Source of the DNA: Kangiella sp.
GTDB taxonomy: Bacteria > Pseudomonadota > Gammaproteobacteria > Enterobacterales > Kangiellaceae
Direction of reading: 5' to 3'
Length of the DNA stretch: 6,407 bases
Assembly (NCBI GenBank): GCA_026195755.1
Contig: JAPHRL010000118.1
Span: 1-6,407, forward strand
The translations under genes and the position numbers were made by a program. A model generated the notes under the pieces. It saw nothing but the letters and a program-made list of their open reading frames with translations. It did no database searches and was not told the origin of the DNA. Of the stretch, positions 1-4,604 are shown one piece after another (position 1 is the first letter of the stretch; every line of letters starts with the position of its first letter).

Positions 1-555
1 CACGATGTCTTTTGCAGTGACGCCCGCGGGAACCTCGCCGTCAACTGAAACCAGCATATTCTTACTTTTCTTTTGCACCAGGCACTGCGTTGCCAGCACA
101 TGCTCAACTTCCGAGGTGCCGATGCCGAAAGCCAGCGCGCCAAACGCACCGTGTGTTGAAGTATGCGAATCGCCGCACACCACCGTCATCCCGGGCAAGG
201 TTGCCCCCTGTTCCGGACCAATCACATGCACGATGCCCTGACGAACATCATCCATCTTAAATTCAGTTACACCATACTCATCACAGTTATCATCAAGCGT
301 TTGCACCTGAATGCGTGAAATCGGGTCTTCAATCCCTTTGGTGCGATCCGTTGTAGGAACATTGTGATCCGGCGTCGCTAAATTCGCTTCGATACGACGT
401 GGTTTGCGGCCTGCCAACTTCAAGCCTTCAAAAGCCTGGGGCGAAGTCACTTCGTGGAGTAGTTGACGGTCAATATAGATCAACGCAGAACCGTCGTCAT
501 TTTGCGCAACAAGATGGTCATCCCATAACTTGTCAAAAAGGGTTTTACCTGCCAT
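1..555 (-). CDS. leuC: 3-isopropylmalate dehydratase large subunit LeuC, N-terminal part (runs off the left edge)
   Basis: LeuC with LeuD isomerises 2-isopropylmalate to 3-isopropylmalate in leucine biosynthesis, in the cytoplasm. The 185 visible residues begin MAGKTLFDKLWDDH and contain the family landmarks YIDR (27-30), HEVTSPQAF (34-42), DHN (63-65), GIVHVIGPEQG (107-117) and the aconitase-type GDSHTSTHGAFGA block (128-140), followed by GIGTSEVEHV (144-153). They can be followed almost residue for residue along E. coli LeuC. The full protein is usually about 465-475 residues, so roughly 60% lies outside the window, including the cysteines that bind the [4Fe-4S] cluster. The ATG at 555-553 is preceded by a good Shine-Dalgarno AGAGGT (566-561) five bases away. 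The gene is divergent from a LysR-family regulator, probably its controller; leuD and leuB would be expected further left. No break is seen in the visible part. Confidence 0.98.
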   Translation of the reverse strand, partial: MAGKTLFDKLWDDHLVAQNDDGSALIYIDRQLLHEVTSPQAFEGLKLAGRKPRRIEANLATPDHNVPTTDRTKGIEDPISRIQVQTLDDNCDEYGVTEFKMDDVRQGIVHVIGPEQGATLPGMTVVCGDSHTSTHGAFGALAFGIGTSEVEHVLATQCLVQKKSKNMLVSVDGEVPAGVTAKDIV

Positions 556-681
556 TTGGCACCTCTGATATGTCTAAAAAAGAGTCTGAATTAGGTTAAT
601 GTCGGCTATCAGATCTGCCTACTATTTACTGCTAATGCGCAAACGTAGGCATAAGAGTGTCCTGACAGTGACAACTATCAC
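556..681 (-). promoter_or_regulatory. leuC 5' leader with a 7-bp inverted repeat and a U6 tract
   Basis: If the promoter at 688-716 is used, leuC has an untranslated leader of about 125 nt. It contains the perfect inverted repeat TGCCTAC (616-622) / GTAGGCA (645-651) with a 22-nt loop. Read in the leuC direction, a weak 5-bp TCTGA/TCAGA stem follows (609-613 with 585-589), then a run of six U (positions 581-576). No leucine-rich leader peptide is present: the only short ORFs I see encode MPTFAH and MLK. A classic leu attenuator is therefore not supported. The 7-bp repeat could be an RNA hairpin or a protein-binding dyad. Confidence 0.35.
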
Positions 682-694
682 TTGAGCATGATAG
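675..694. promoter_or_regulatory. Candidate LysR-type operator: dyad CTATCA-N8-TGATAG
   Basis: This is a perfect 6-bp inverted repeat, CTATCA (675-680) and TGATAG (689-694), with an 8-bp spacer. It covers the predicted leuC -10 (688-693) and the predicted lysR -35 (682-687). LysR-family proteins commonly bind an interrupted dyad with a T-N11-A core in the intergenic region they share with a divergent target. Here the symmetric T and A are 12 apart, so the match to the usual spacing is close but imperfect. A second, overlapping 5-bp repeat, AGTGA/TCACT, lies at 667-671 and 678-682. Binding by the adjacent regulator is inferred. Confidence 0.4.
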
Positions 695-709
695 AACTTC
701 ATCTATAAT
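682..709 (+). promoter_or_regulatory. Predicted sigma70 promoter of the LysR-family gene
   Basis: On the plus strand there is a -35 TTGAGC (682-687), a 16-base spacer and a perfect consensus -10 TATAAT (704-709). Transcription would start near 716, about 40 nt before the regulator's ATG. The core overlaps the oppositely directed leuC promoter, so two polymerases probably cannot occupy both at once. Confidence 0.55.
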
Positions 710-716
710 AACTCAA
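688..716 (-). promoter_or_regulatory. Predicted sigma70 promoter of leuC
   Basis: On the minus strand there is a -35 TTGAGT (716-711), exactly 17 bases, and a -10 TATCAT (693-688). Transcription would start near 681, giving a leader of about 125 nt before the leuC ATG. The -10 lies inside the CTATCA-N8-TGATAG dyad, so a protein bound there could block or redirect polymerase. The motifs are seen in the sequence; promoter activity is inferred. Confidence 0.5.
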
Positions 717-756
717 ATTCATTATTTTCATTAAATCGATAACCAACAGGAATGGC

Positions 757-1623
757 ATGGATACAGATTTACTTAGAACCTTTCTAAGTGTTGCCAGCAT
801 TGGCTCTTTTACCCTGGCAGCGAAAAAACTGCAACTGACCCAGCCCGCTTTGAGCAAACGCATCAAAAGGCTGGAAGCTATCGTTGGCACCAACTTGTTT
901 GATCGGGTCGGTAATCATGTTATCGAAACCGAGGCTGGGCGACTGTTGCGTGAACAGGCTCCTGCGATACTGGGTAGTATTGATAGCACTTTTCAGGACA
1001 TCAGAGACCTCACCGGCAAAGTCAGTGGCCAACTGCACATTGGCACCAGCCACTATATTGGGCTGCACCTGCTGCCCGATTACCTTGAGCAATATATCGA
1101 CACCTATCCCGAGGTCGATCTTAACATCGACTTTATTGATTCAGAGCTGGCTTATGATCGAGTGCTTAGCGGTGATCTGGAGCTGGCACTGCTGACGTTC
1201 CCCAGCCAGGCTAATCCACGATTAGAACATCAACTGATCTGGCAGGAAGCTTTGCAAATAGTCTGTCACCGTGACTACGAGCTGCTCAACCATACAAACC
1301 CCATGACCCAGCTCAGCGACTACCCTTGTATTTTACCACCAGCCCACACCTTCCCCCGTGAGCTGTTTGAACATCAGCTGGAAACCCTTGGCGTACATCT
1401 GGGTAAAGTTAAGACTGCCAACTATCTGGAAGTCATCGCTAAACTGGTCGCCTGCAAAATGGGTTGGACCCTGCTGCCGGAACGTCTGGTTACAAGTCCT
1501 CTAACCGTTATTAGTGAAGAAAAGAATCTTTCCGTGCGTAGCATGGGCATCATCTATCGGACCAATAAAACGCTCTCTAATGCAGCGCAAGCCTTAGTAG
1601 ATTTATTACATCAACCGCAGTAA
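757..1623 (+). CDS. LysR-family transcriptional regulator, divergent from leuC
   Basis: This is a 288-residue protein of typical LysR-family length. Residues 3-62 form the winged helix-turn-helix: FLSVASIGSFTLAAKKL, then QLTQPALSKRIKRLE (26-40), LFDR (47-50) and TEAGR (58-62). A linker leads to the periplasmic-binding-protein-like effector domain from about residue 91 (GQLHIGTSHYIGLHLLP, 91-107) to the C-terminus. GWTLLPERL (236-244) is a typical pocket segment. The ATG has a Shine-Dalgarno AGGA at 748-751. The divergent arrangement with leuC, together with the overlapping promoters and dyad, suggests it controls leuC and itself, perhaps in response to a leucine-pathway intermediate. Similar LysR-leuC pairs occur in pseudomonads as far as I recall. 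The effector is not known from sequence. I give no symbol because it is not clearly LeuO. Confidence 0.95.
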   Translation: MDTDLLRTFLSVASIGSFTLAAKKLQLTQPALSKRIKRLEAIVGTNLFDRVGNHVIETEAGRLLREQAPAILGSIDSTFQDIRDLTGKVSGQLHIGTSHYIGLHLLPDYLEQYIDTYPEVDLNIDFIDSELAYDRVLSGDLELALLTFPSQANPRLEHQLIWQEALQIVCHRDYELLNHTNPMTQLSDYPCILPPAHTFPRELFEHQLETLGVHLGKVKTANYLEVIAKLVACKMGWTLLPERLVTSPLTVISEEKNLSVRSMGIIYRTNKTLSNAAQALVDLLHQPQ

Positions 1624-1653
1624 TCTAATTAAAACCCAAAGCAGAGCATTCCA

Positions 1654-2166
1654 ATGAAAATAATAACTCTTTTACTCCTTGTGTTAGCAGCAGCAACAAC
1701 AAAAGCAGAAGTCACAGAAGTTTCAGAACAGCATTTCGTGATCAGTATAAACATCGGCATTGATGCGCCCAGCAACCAAGTCTATGACCAGTTCATCCAG
1801 ATCGGCCAATGGTGGCAGGACAGCCACACCTGGTTTGGTGACGCCTCAAAAATGACAATCGAACCCAAAGCAAACGGCTGCTTTTGCGAACGCAATGGCG
1901 AGCAACAAGCAGTGCATATGACCCTCTCACAGATTAATCCCGGCAAGAGCGTCCACATGACAGGCGGCCTAGGCCCACTGAGCTCACTCGCCGTTAACGG
2001 TTATATGACATGGAACTTCGAAGCAACCGAAGACAACACAACAAACCTAAAACTCAACTATCGAGTAACCCGCTTTGTAAATCAGAAAACAGAAGACTGG
2101 GCGAAAGCAGTAGAAGGGGTATTGATGCAGCAGGTGAATAATCTAAAGACTAAATTTGAGCATTAA
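1654..2166 (+). CDS. Exported SRPBCC (START/Bet v1-like) domain protein
   Basis: This 170-residue protein has a likely Sec signal peptide: MK, then a hydrophobic run (residues 3-14) and a plausible cleavage site after TKA (16-18). The remainder has the pattern of the SRPBCC fold: IGIDAPSNQVYDQFIQIGQWW (34-54), a central beta region, GYMTWNF (116-122), a charged strand NLKLNYRVTRF (131-141), and a C-terminal amphipathic helix of about 145-168 that would close the hydrophobic cavity. Relatives are annotated as polyketide cyclase or activator-of-Hsp90 (AHSA1)-like proteins, mostly without known substrates. It starts 30 bp after the LysR gene without a clear promoter, so co-transcription is possible; its ribosome-binding site is weak. 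A CFC pair (76-78) gives two cysteines that could matter in the oxidising periplasm. Fold assignment is fairly secure; function is unknown. Confidence 0.8.
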   Translation: MKIITLLLLVLAAATTKAEVTEVSEQHFVISINIGIDAPSNQVYDQFIQIGQWWQDSHTWFGDASKMTIEPKANGCFCERNGEQQAVHMTLSQINPGKSVHMTGGLGPLSSLAVNGYMTWNFEATEDNTTNLKLNYRVTRFVNQKTEDWAKAVEGVLMQQVNNLKTKFEH

Positions 2167-2237
2167 AATAAAGCTCTTTATATAGCAGATAAACTTAAAG
2201 CGATTGTCACAGCTAGAAGGATTGCACCAGTAATCCC

Positions 2238-2257
2238 CTTTTGATTGAGCTGAGTAG
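2238..2257 (+). repeat. Partial second copy of the element lacking the 14-bp hairpin
   Basis: CTTTTGATT (2238-2246) and GCTGAGTAG (2249-2257) each recur exactly, in the same order, at 2402-2410 and 2442-2450. In the downstream copy they flank the 14-bp hairpin and are 31 bp apart; here they are separated by only 2 bp. This looks like the same sequence with the hairpin removed, or a site before its gain. Confidence 0.45.
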
Positions 2258-2273
2258 TAGCCAAGACATAGCA

Positions 2274-2507
2274 ATTCAAAACAGGACGTTTTGAATAGTA
2301 AAATTCGGGCCAGGGATGGAACGTATTTTACGGTGCGTTAAGTGGCTTGGCGGATACGAAGGAAGTTGTGCGCAGCGAAACCTCAATCACAGGGTGGTCT
2401 TCTTTTGATTACTTTTCTTGACCACTCAAGAAAAGTAATTCGCTGAGTAGCGAAAAACACCTTAAAGGAATGAAAGTCACTGCATACCGCGATCAAGCCG
2501 CGGTATG
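2274..2507. repeat. Composite palindromic intergenic element (four main hairpins)
   Basis: Perfect inverted repeats occur in series. The first is ATTCAAAAC/GTTTTGAAT (2274-2282, 2288-2296; loop 5). The second is GTAAAAT/ATTTTAC (2298-2304, 2325-2331; loop 20). The third is ATTACTTTTCTTGA/TCAAGAAAAGTAAT (2408-2421, 2426-2439; 14 bp, loop 4). The fourth is CATACCGCG/CGCGGTATG (2483-2491, 2499-2507; loop 7). A small CGCT/AGCG hairpin (2441-2452) sits between the last two. The style, with a CCAGGGATGG core, a CTTTTCTTG hairpin and a terminal GTCATACCGCG-type palindrome, resembles multi-copy intergenic elements seen across gammaproteobacteria. Multi-copy status cannot be shown from one window. None of the hairpins is followed by a U-run, so these are not standard intrinsic terminators, though they could slow polymerase or protect RNA ends. 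Confidence 0.65.
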
Positions 2508-2533
2508 ACAGAACTTTATAAACAACTCAAAAC

Positions 2534-2737
2534 TTACTTCTTCCCAAACGCCAATTGCAAAATACCAATCAACCCTAAAGCACCACCACCAATCATTAAC
2601 CAGGTAGCTTTATCGGAAAAGGATCCAGTCCATGCTTCTCGGATTTGTTCCTCTGCCGCTTGTGACATATTGTAGCCCCAAACAAACAGAGCGATACCGA
2701 CGATCAGTAGAACGATAGCTATAATCTTCTTGTTCAT
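2534..2737 (-). CDS. DUF3185 family small inner-membrane protein
   Basis: This 67-residue protein has two predicted membrane helices, about residues 5-20 (IIAIVLLIVGIALFVW) and 46-63 (WLMIGGGALGLIGILQLA). A short charged loop between them carries the family-like TGSFSDKATWLMIGG stretch (37-51). Two lysines at each end (KK at 3-4 and 66-67) suggest both termini face the cytoplasm. Length and pattern fit DUF3185, a family of unknown function. The ATG has a strong Shine-Dalgarno AGGGG (2750-2746) eight bases upstream. The gene lies 72 bp downstream of the dipeptidase gene on the same strand and has its own candidate promoter in that gap, so it may be transcribed both alone and by read-through. 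Confidence 0.9.
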   Translation of the reverse strand: MNKKIIAIVLLIVGIALFVWGYNMSQAAEEQIREAWTGSFSDKATWLMIGGGALGLIGILQLAFGKK

Positions 2738-2781
2738 TATTGTTTCCCCTTTATTGATAAATATTGATGTATTCTGTATCC

Positions 2782-2809
2782 ATCATACTGAATATAAAGG
2801 CTCTAGCAA
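2782..2809 (-). promoter_or_regulatory. Candidate promoter of the DUF3185 gene
   Basis: On the minus strand there is a -35 TTGCTA (2809-2804), a 16-base spacer and a -10 TATGAT (2787-2782). It begins immediately after the dipeptidase stop codon. The predicted start near 2775 gives a leader of about 38 nt that contains the AGGGG ribosome-binding site. Two mismatches in the -35 make this a moderate candidate. Confidence 0.4.
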
Positions 2810-4078
2810 TTATTGTTGTTGGGCATAGTTCTCAACTTGAGTCCAAACTCGAATTAAATTACCCGATAAAATTTTAGCTATTTCTTCTTCGCTGTAGCCA
2901 CGCACTAACAAACCTTCAATCAGATTCGGATAAGTAGCAACATCTTTAAGTCCTGTCGGAAGACTGTCGCCTACGCCATCATAGTCTGAACCAATTCCAA
3001 CATATTCTACGCCAACCAACTTAATCACATGATCAAAGTGGTCGAGAACGATATTCAGATCGGCAAACTCGAATGGCTTCTCTTCACGGTACTGTTTAGT
3101 AAAATTCATAACACTTTCATGCTCAACTGAAACACCGTTTTCATCCATAAATATCTGACGTGCTTCTTTAAAGGCATCATAGTTATCACGAGATGCTTGC
3201 GAAACAAAAGTAGAGCCGAAGTTAATGAATATGACGCCACCTTTATCTGCCAAAGCCTTGATCATTTCATCACTCATATTACGCTCAAAACCGGGAGTAT
3301 AATGACGGGCCGATGAATGACTGGCGATAACTGGCACGTCAGAAACTTCAAGCACATCATAAAACGCTTTATCAGACAGGTGCGATACGTCCACCATCAT
3401 GCCTAAGCGATTCATTTCCTTAACCACTTGGCGACCAAAATCGCTCAAACCATCATTTGGTCGAGCTTCGTCATAAGAAGAATCCGATAAATGATTACTC
3501 AAGGAGTGAGCCAAAGTAATGTAGCGGATACCACGCTCAAAAAAGTATTCCACATTGGCTAAGTCACCTTCTAAAGGCGAACCATTTTCCATGCCCATTG
3601 GGAGTGAAATAAGACCCTGCCTGAAATTACGTAACAAATCACCTGGTGACATGGCTAGCGCAAATTTATCAGGAGCATCAGCAGCCATTTTTTCAACCAT
3701 ATCGATCAGCTGCTCAGCCTGTGCTTTGCTACCACCCTTCTCTTCCAGATCGGCAGGCGTGTAAATCGACATAAAAGGTGCATCTAAACCGCCCTTGACC
3801 GCGCGCGGATAATCAAAATCCCCGCCTTCGGTCGATTCGCTGACATCATCATATTTTTCCAGCAAACGATGCGGCACGTCGATGTGAGTGTCTGCAATAA
3901 TATATTTTTTACTGATTTCTTCGGCTTTAGCACTAAAATCTACCGGCTTCTCAGAAACCTCAACTTCAGCTACCACCTCAGTATTAACAGACTCTTGAGC
4001 TGACTCTTCCTGCTGACAGGCAGCCAGTGCAGTGAATGACAGCGCTAGCACTAATGTATTAAGAAATTTGTTTTTCAT
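2810..4078 (-). CDS. Lipoprotein membrane dipeptidase (peptidase family M19, renal dipeptidase-like)
   Basis: This zinc dipeptidase is 422 residues long from the preferred start. Residues 1-21 are a lipoprotein signal with lipobox LAAC (lipidated Cys21). Gln at the next position (no Asp) favours the outer membrane under the usual Lol rule. A Glu/Val-rich linker (24-50) precedes the TIM-barrel catalytic domain. M19 metal ligands are visible: His65 and Asp67 in DTHID, bridging Glu164 in GMENG, His233 in VDVSHLSD, and His254 in ASHSSAR. Asp365 in GIGSDYDG is the conserved catalytic-site Asp. The family cleaves dipeptides, including D-amino-acid dipeptides, so peptide scavenging or cell-wall peptide turnover is plausible. 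The frame could open six bases earlier at a GTG (4084-4082), but that GTG abuts the AAGAGAG Shine-Dalgarno, whereas the ATG at 4078 is five bases after it; hence this start. No defect is seen. Confidence 0.97.
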   Translation of the reverse strand: MKNKFLNTLVLALSFTALAACQQEESAQESVNTEVVAEVEVSEKPVDFSAKAEEISKKYIIADTHIDVPHRLLEKYDDVSESTEGGDFDYPRAVKGGLDAPFMSIYTPADLEEKGGSKAQAEQLIDMVEKMAADAPDKFALAMSPGDLLRNFRQGLISLPMGMENGSPLEGDLANVEYFFERGIRYITLAHSLSNHLSDSSYDEARPNDGLSDFGRQVVKEMNRLGMMVDVSHLSDKAFYDVLEVSDVPVIASHSSARHYTPGFERNMSDEMIKALADKGGVIFINFGSTFVSQASRDNYDAFKEARQIFMDENGVSVEHESVMNFTKQYREEKPFEFADLNIVLDHFDHVIKLVGVEYVGIGSDYDGVGDSLPTGLKDVATYPNLIEGLLVRGYSEEEIAKILSGNLIRVWTQVENYAQQQ

Positions 4079-4100
4079 GACCACTCTCTTGATTATTCGC

Positions 4101-4129
4101 TTGACATTAAAACTCTATAGCATCATAAA
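4101..4129 (+). promoter_or_regulatory. Candidate promoter of the DUF3820 gene
   Basis: A perfect consensus -35 TTGACA (4101-4106), a 17-base spacer and a -10 CATAAA (4124-4129, four of six matches) precede the ATG at 4165. The predicted start near 4136 leaves a leader of about 29 nt. The ideal -35 and spacing compensate for the poor -10. Confidence 0.4.
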
Positions 4130-4149
4130 CACTCAATATTAGATTGCAA
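4122..4149 (-). promoter_or_regulatory. Candidate promoter of the dipeptidase gene
   Basis: On the minus strand there is a -35 TTGCAA (4149-4144), a 16-base spacer and a -10 TATGAT (4127-4122). The predicted start near 4115 gives a leader of about 37 nt. The -10 physically overlaps the -10 proposed for the divergent DUF3820 gene. Confidence 0.4.
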
Positions 4150-4164
4150 TCGACAAACCTGTAA

Positions 4165-4422
4165 ATGCCCAACTCTGCCGACAAACAACCCAGCCCACAG
4201 CAAGAGCTTATCGACGCTATTAACCAGATCATGCCCTTTGGCAAATATCAAGGTCGCCGTCTATTAGAGCTACCGGAACCTTACCTGGTCTGGTTCCACA
4301 AAGAGGGCTTTCCCAACAATAAGTTAGGCCGTCAATTGGCGCTTATTTATGAAGTGAAACTCAATGGCCTTGAGGGCATGCTAAAGCCGTTACTAAAGAG
4401 GACGCCACAGAGAAAGCCTTAA
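4165..4422 (+). CDS. DUF3820 family protein (QSregVF-type small protein)
   Basis: This 85-residue protein has the compact DUF3820 core at 23-77: MPFGKYQGRRLLELP (23-37), then PYLVWFHKEGFPNNKLG (39-55) and a final helix through GLEGMLKPLL (68-77). The family is widespread in gammaproteobacteria. Pfam also labels it a putative quorum-sensing-regulated virulence factor, from Pseudomonas work; its molecular role is not established. There is no signal peptide or membrane segment, so it is probably cytoplasmic. An in-frame TAA at 4162-4164 abuts the start, so translation cannot begin upstream. I see no good Shine-Dalgarno before the ATG, so expression may be weak. The next in-frame ATG is Met23, which would remove only the polar leader (1-22) and is a possible alternative. 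The gene is divergent from the dipeptidase and about 180 bp before the helicase on the same strand. Confidence 0.92.
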   Translation: MPNSADKQPSPQQELIDAINQIMPFGKYQGRRLLELPEPYLVWFHKEGFPNNKLGRQLALIYEVKLNGLEGMLKPLLKRTPQRKP

Positions 4423-4423
4423 A

Positions 4424-4479
4424 GACAAATGGCGATTGTCCTCAATTACTTTACCGTACGGACAACTCATGAGCTGTCC
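4424..4479 (+). other. Alternating complementary arms after the DUF3820 gene
   Basis: Four short arms follow the DUF3820 stop: GACAA (4424-4428), TTGTCC (4436-4441), GGACAA (4460-4465) and TGTCC (4475-4479). Arms 1 and 2, 2 and 3, or 3 and 4 can pair, so the three hairpins exclude each other. Pair 3/4 is extended by an inner CTCA/TGAG, making a near-palindrome at 4460-4479 with one mismatch. No U-run follows. It may be a weak terminator, an RNA switch or chance. Confidence 0.3.
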
Positions 4480-4544
4480 CTACAAACCCTACAAAAGAAA
4501 ACAGCCTCTGCGACAGCAATACTTGCTATAAATCGCATTAAAAA

Positions 4545-4574
4545 TAAACACCTCATAACATTTAATGCTAAAAT
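4545..4574 (+). promoter_or_regulatory. Candidate promoter of the DEAD-box helicase
   Basis: An extended -10 TGCTAAAAT (4566-4574; TG-N-TAAAAT) sits 18 bases after a partial -35 TAAACA (4545-4550). The predicted start near 4581 would leave a leader of about 24 nt. A second extended -10-like motif, TGCTATAAA (4524-4532), lies upstream without a clear -35. Either could serve; the choice decides whether the alternating arms at 4424-4479 matter to this mRNA, since both starts lie downstream of them. Confidence 0.3.
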
Positions 4575-4604
4575 ACCGCCAGTTATTTTCAATAGGTTAT
4601 TCAC

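Larger units (their letters stand above)
2167..2533. other. Gene-free stretch containing a multi-hairpin element
   Basis: This is 367 bp between the stop of the SRPBCC gene and the stop of the leftward DUF3185 gene. I find no credible coding region: the longest plus-strand candidate, an ATG at 2316, gives only about 30 residues with no good ribosome-binding site. About 2274-2507 is filled with inverted repeats described separately. The first 70 bases hold only a small AT-rich palindrome (2168-2181, ATAAAG/CTTTAT) that is too tight to be a convincing terminator. Both flanking genes point into this region, so transcription from both sides must end here. Confidence 0.6.

Noticed and set aside
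556..681. Leucine attenuator with a leader peptide upstream of leuC
   Set aside because: No ORF with a run of leucine codons is present in the leader, and the stem before the U6 tract has only 5 bp with two G-C pairs.
2316..2408. Short ORF of about 30 codons inside the hairpin element
   Set aside because: It has no convincing ribosome-binding site and runs through the palindromic element. Such elements often carry spurious ORFs.
2408..2439. 14-bp hairpin as an intrinsic terminator
   Set aside because: The stem is AT-rich and no run of U follows on either strand, so it does not fit the standard signal even though it lies between convergent genes.
3555..3764. Plus-strand frame opposite the dipeptidase gene
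   Set aside because: It lies entirely within the coding region of the M19 dipeptidase, whose catalytic residues are all intact in the true frame.
4079..4084. GTG at 4084 as the dipeptidase start
   Set aside because: The GTG directly abuts the AAGAGAG Shine-Dalgarno, leaving no spacing. The ATG six bases later is five bases from it and gives a normal lipoprotein signal beginning MKNK.
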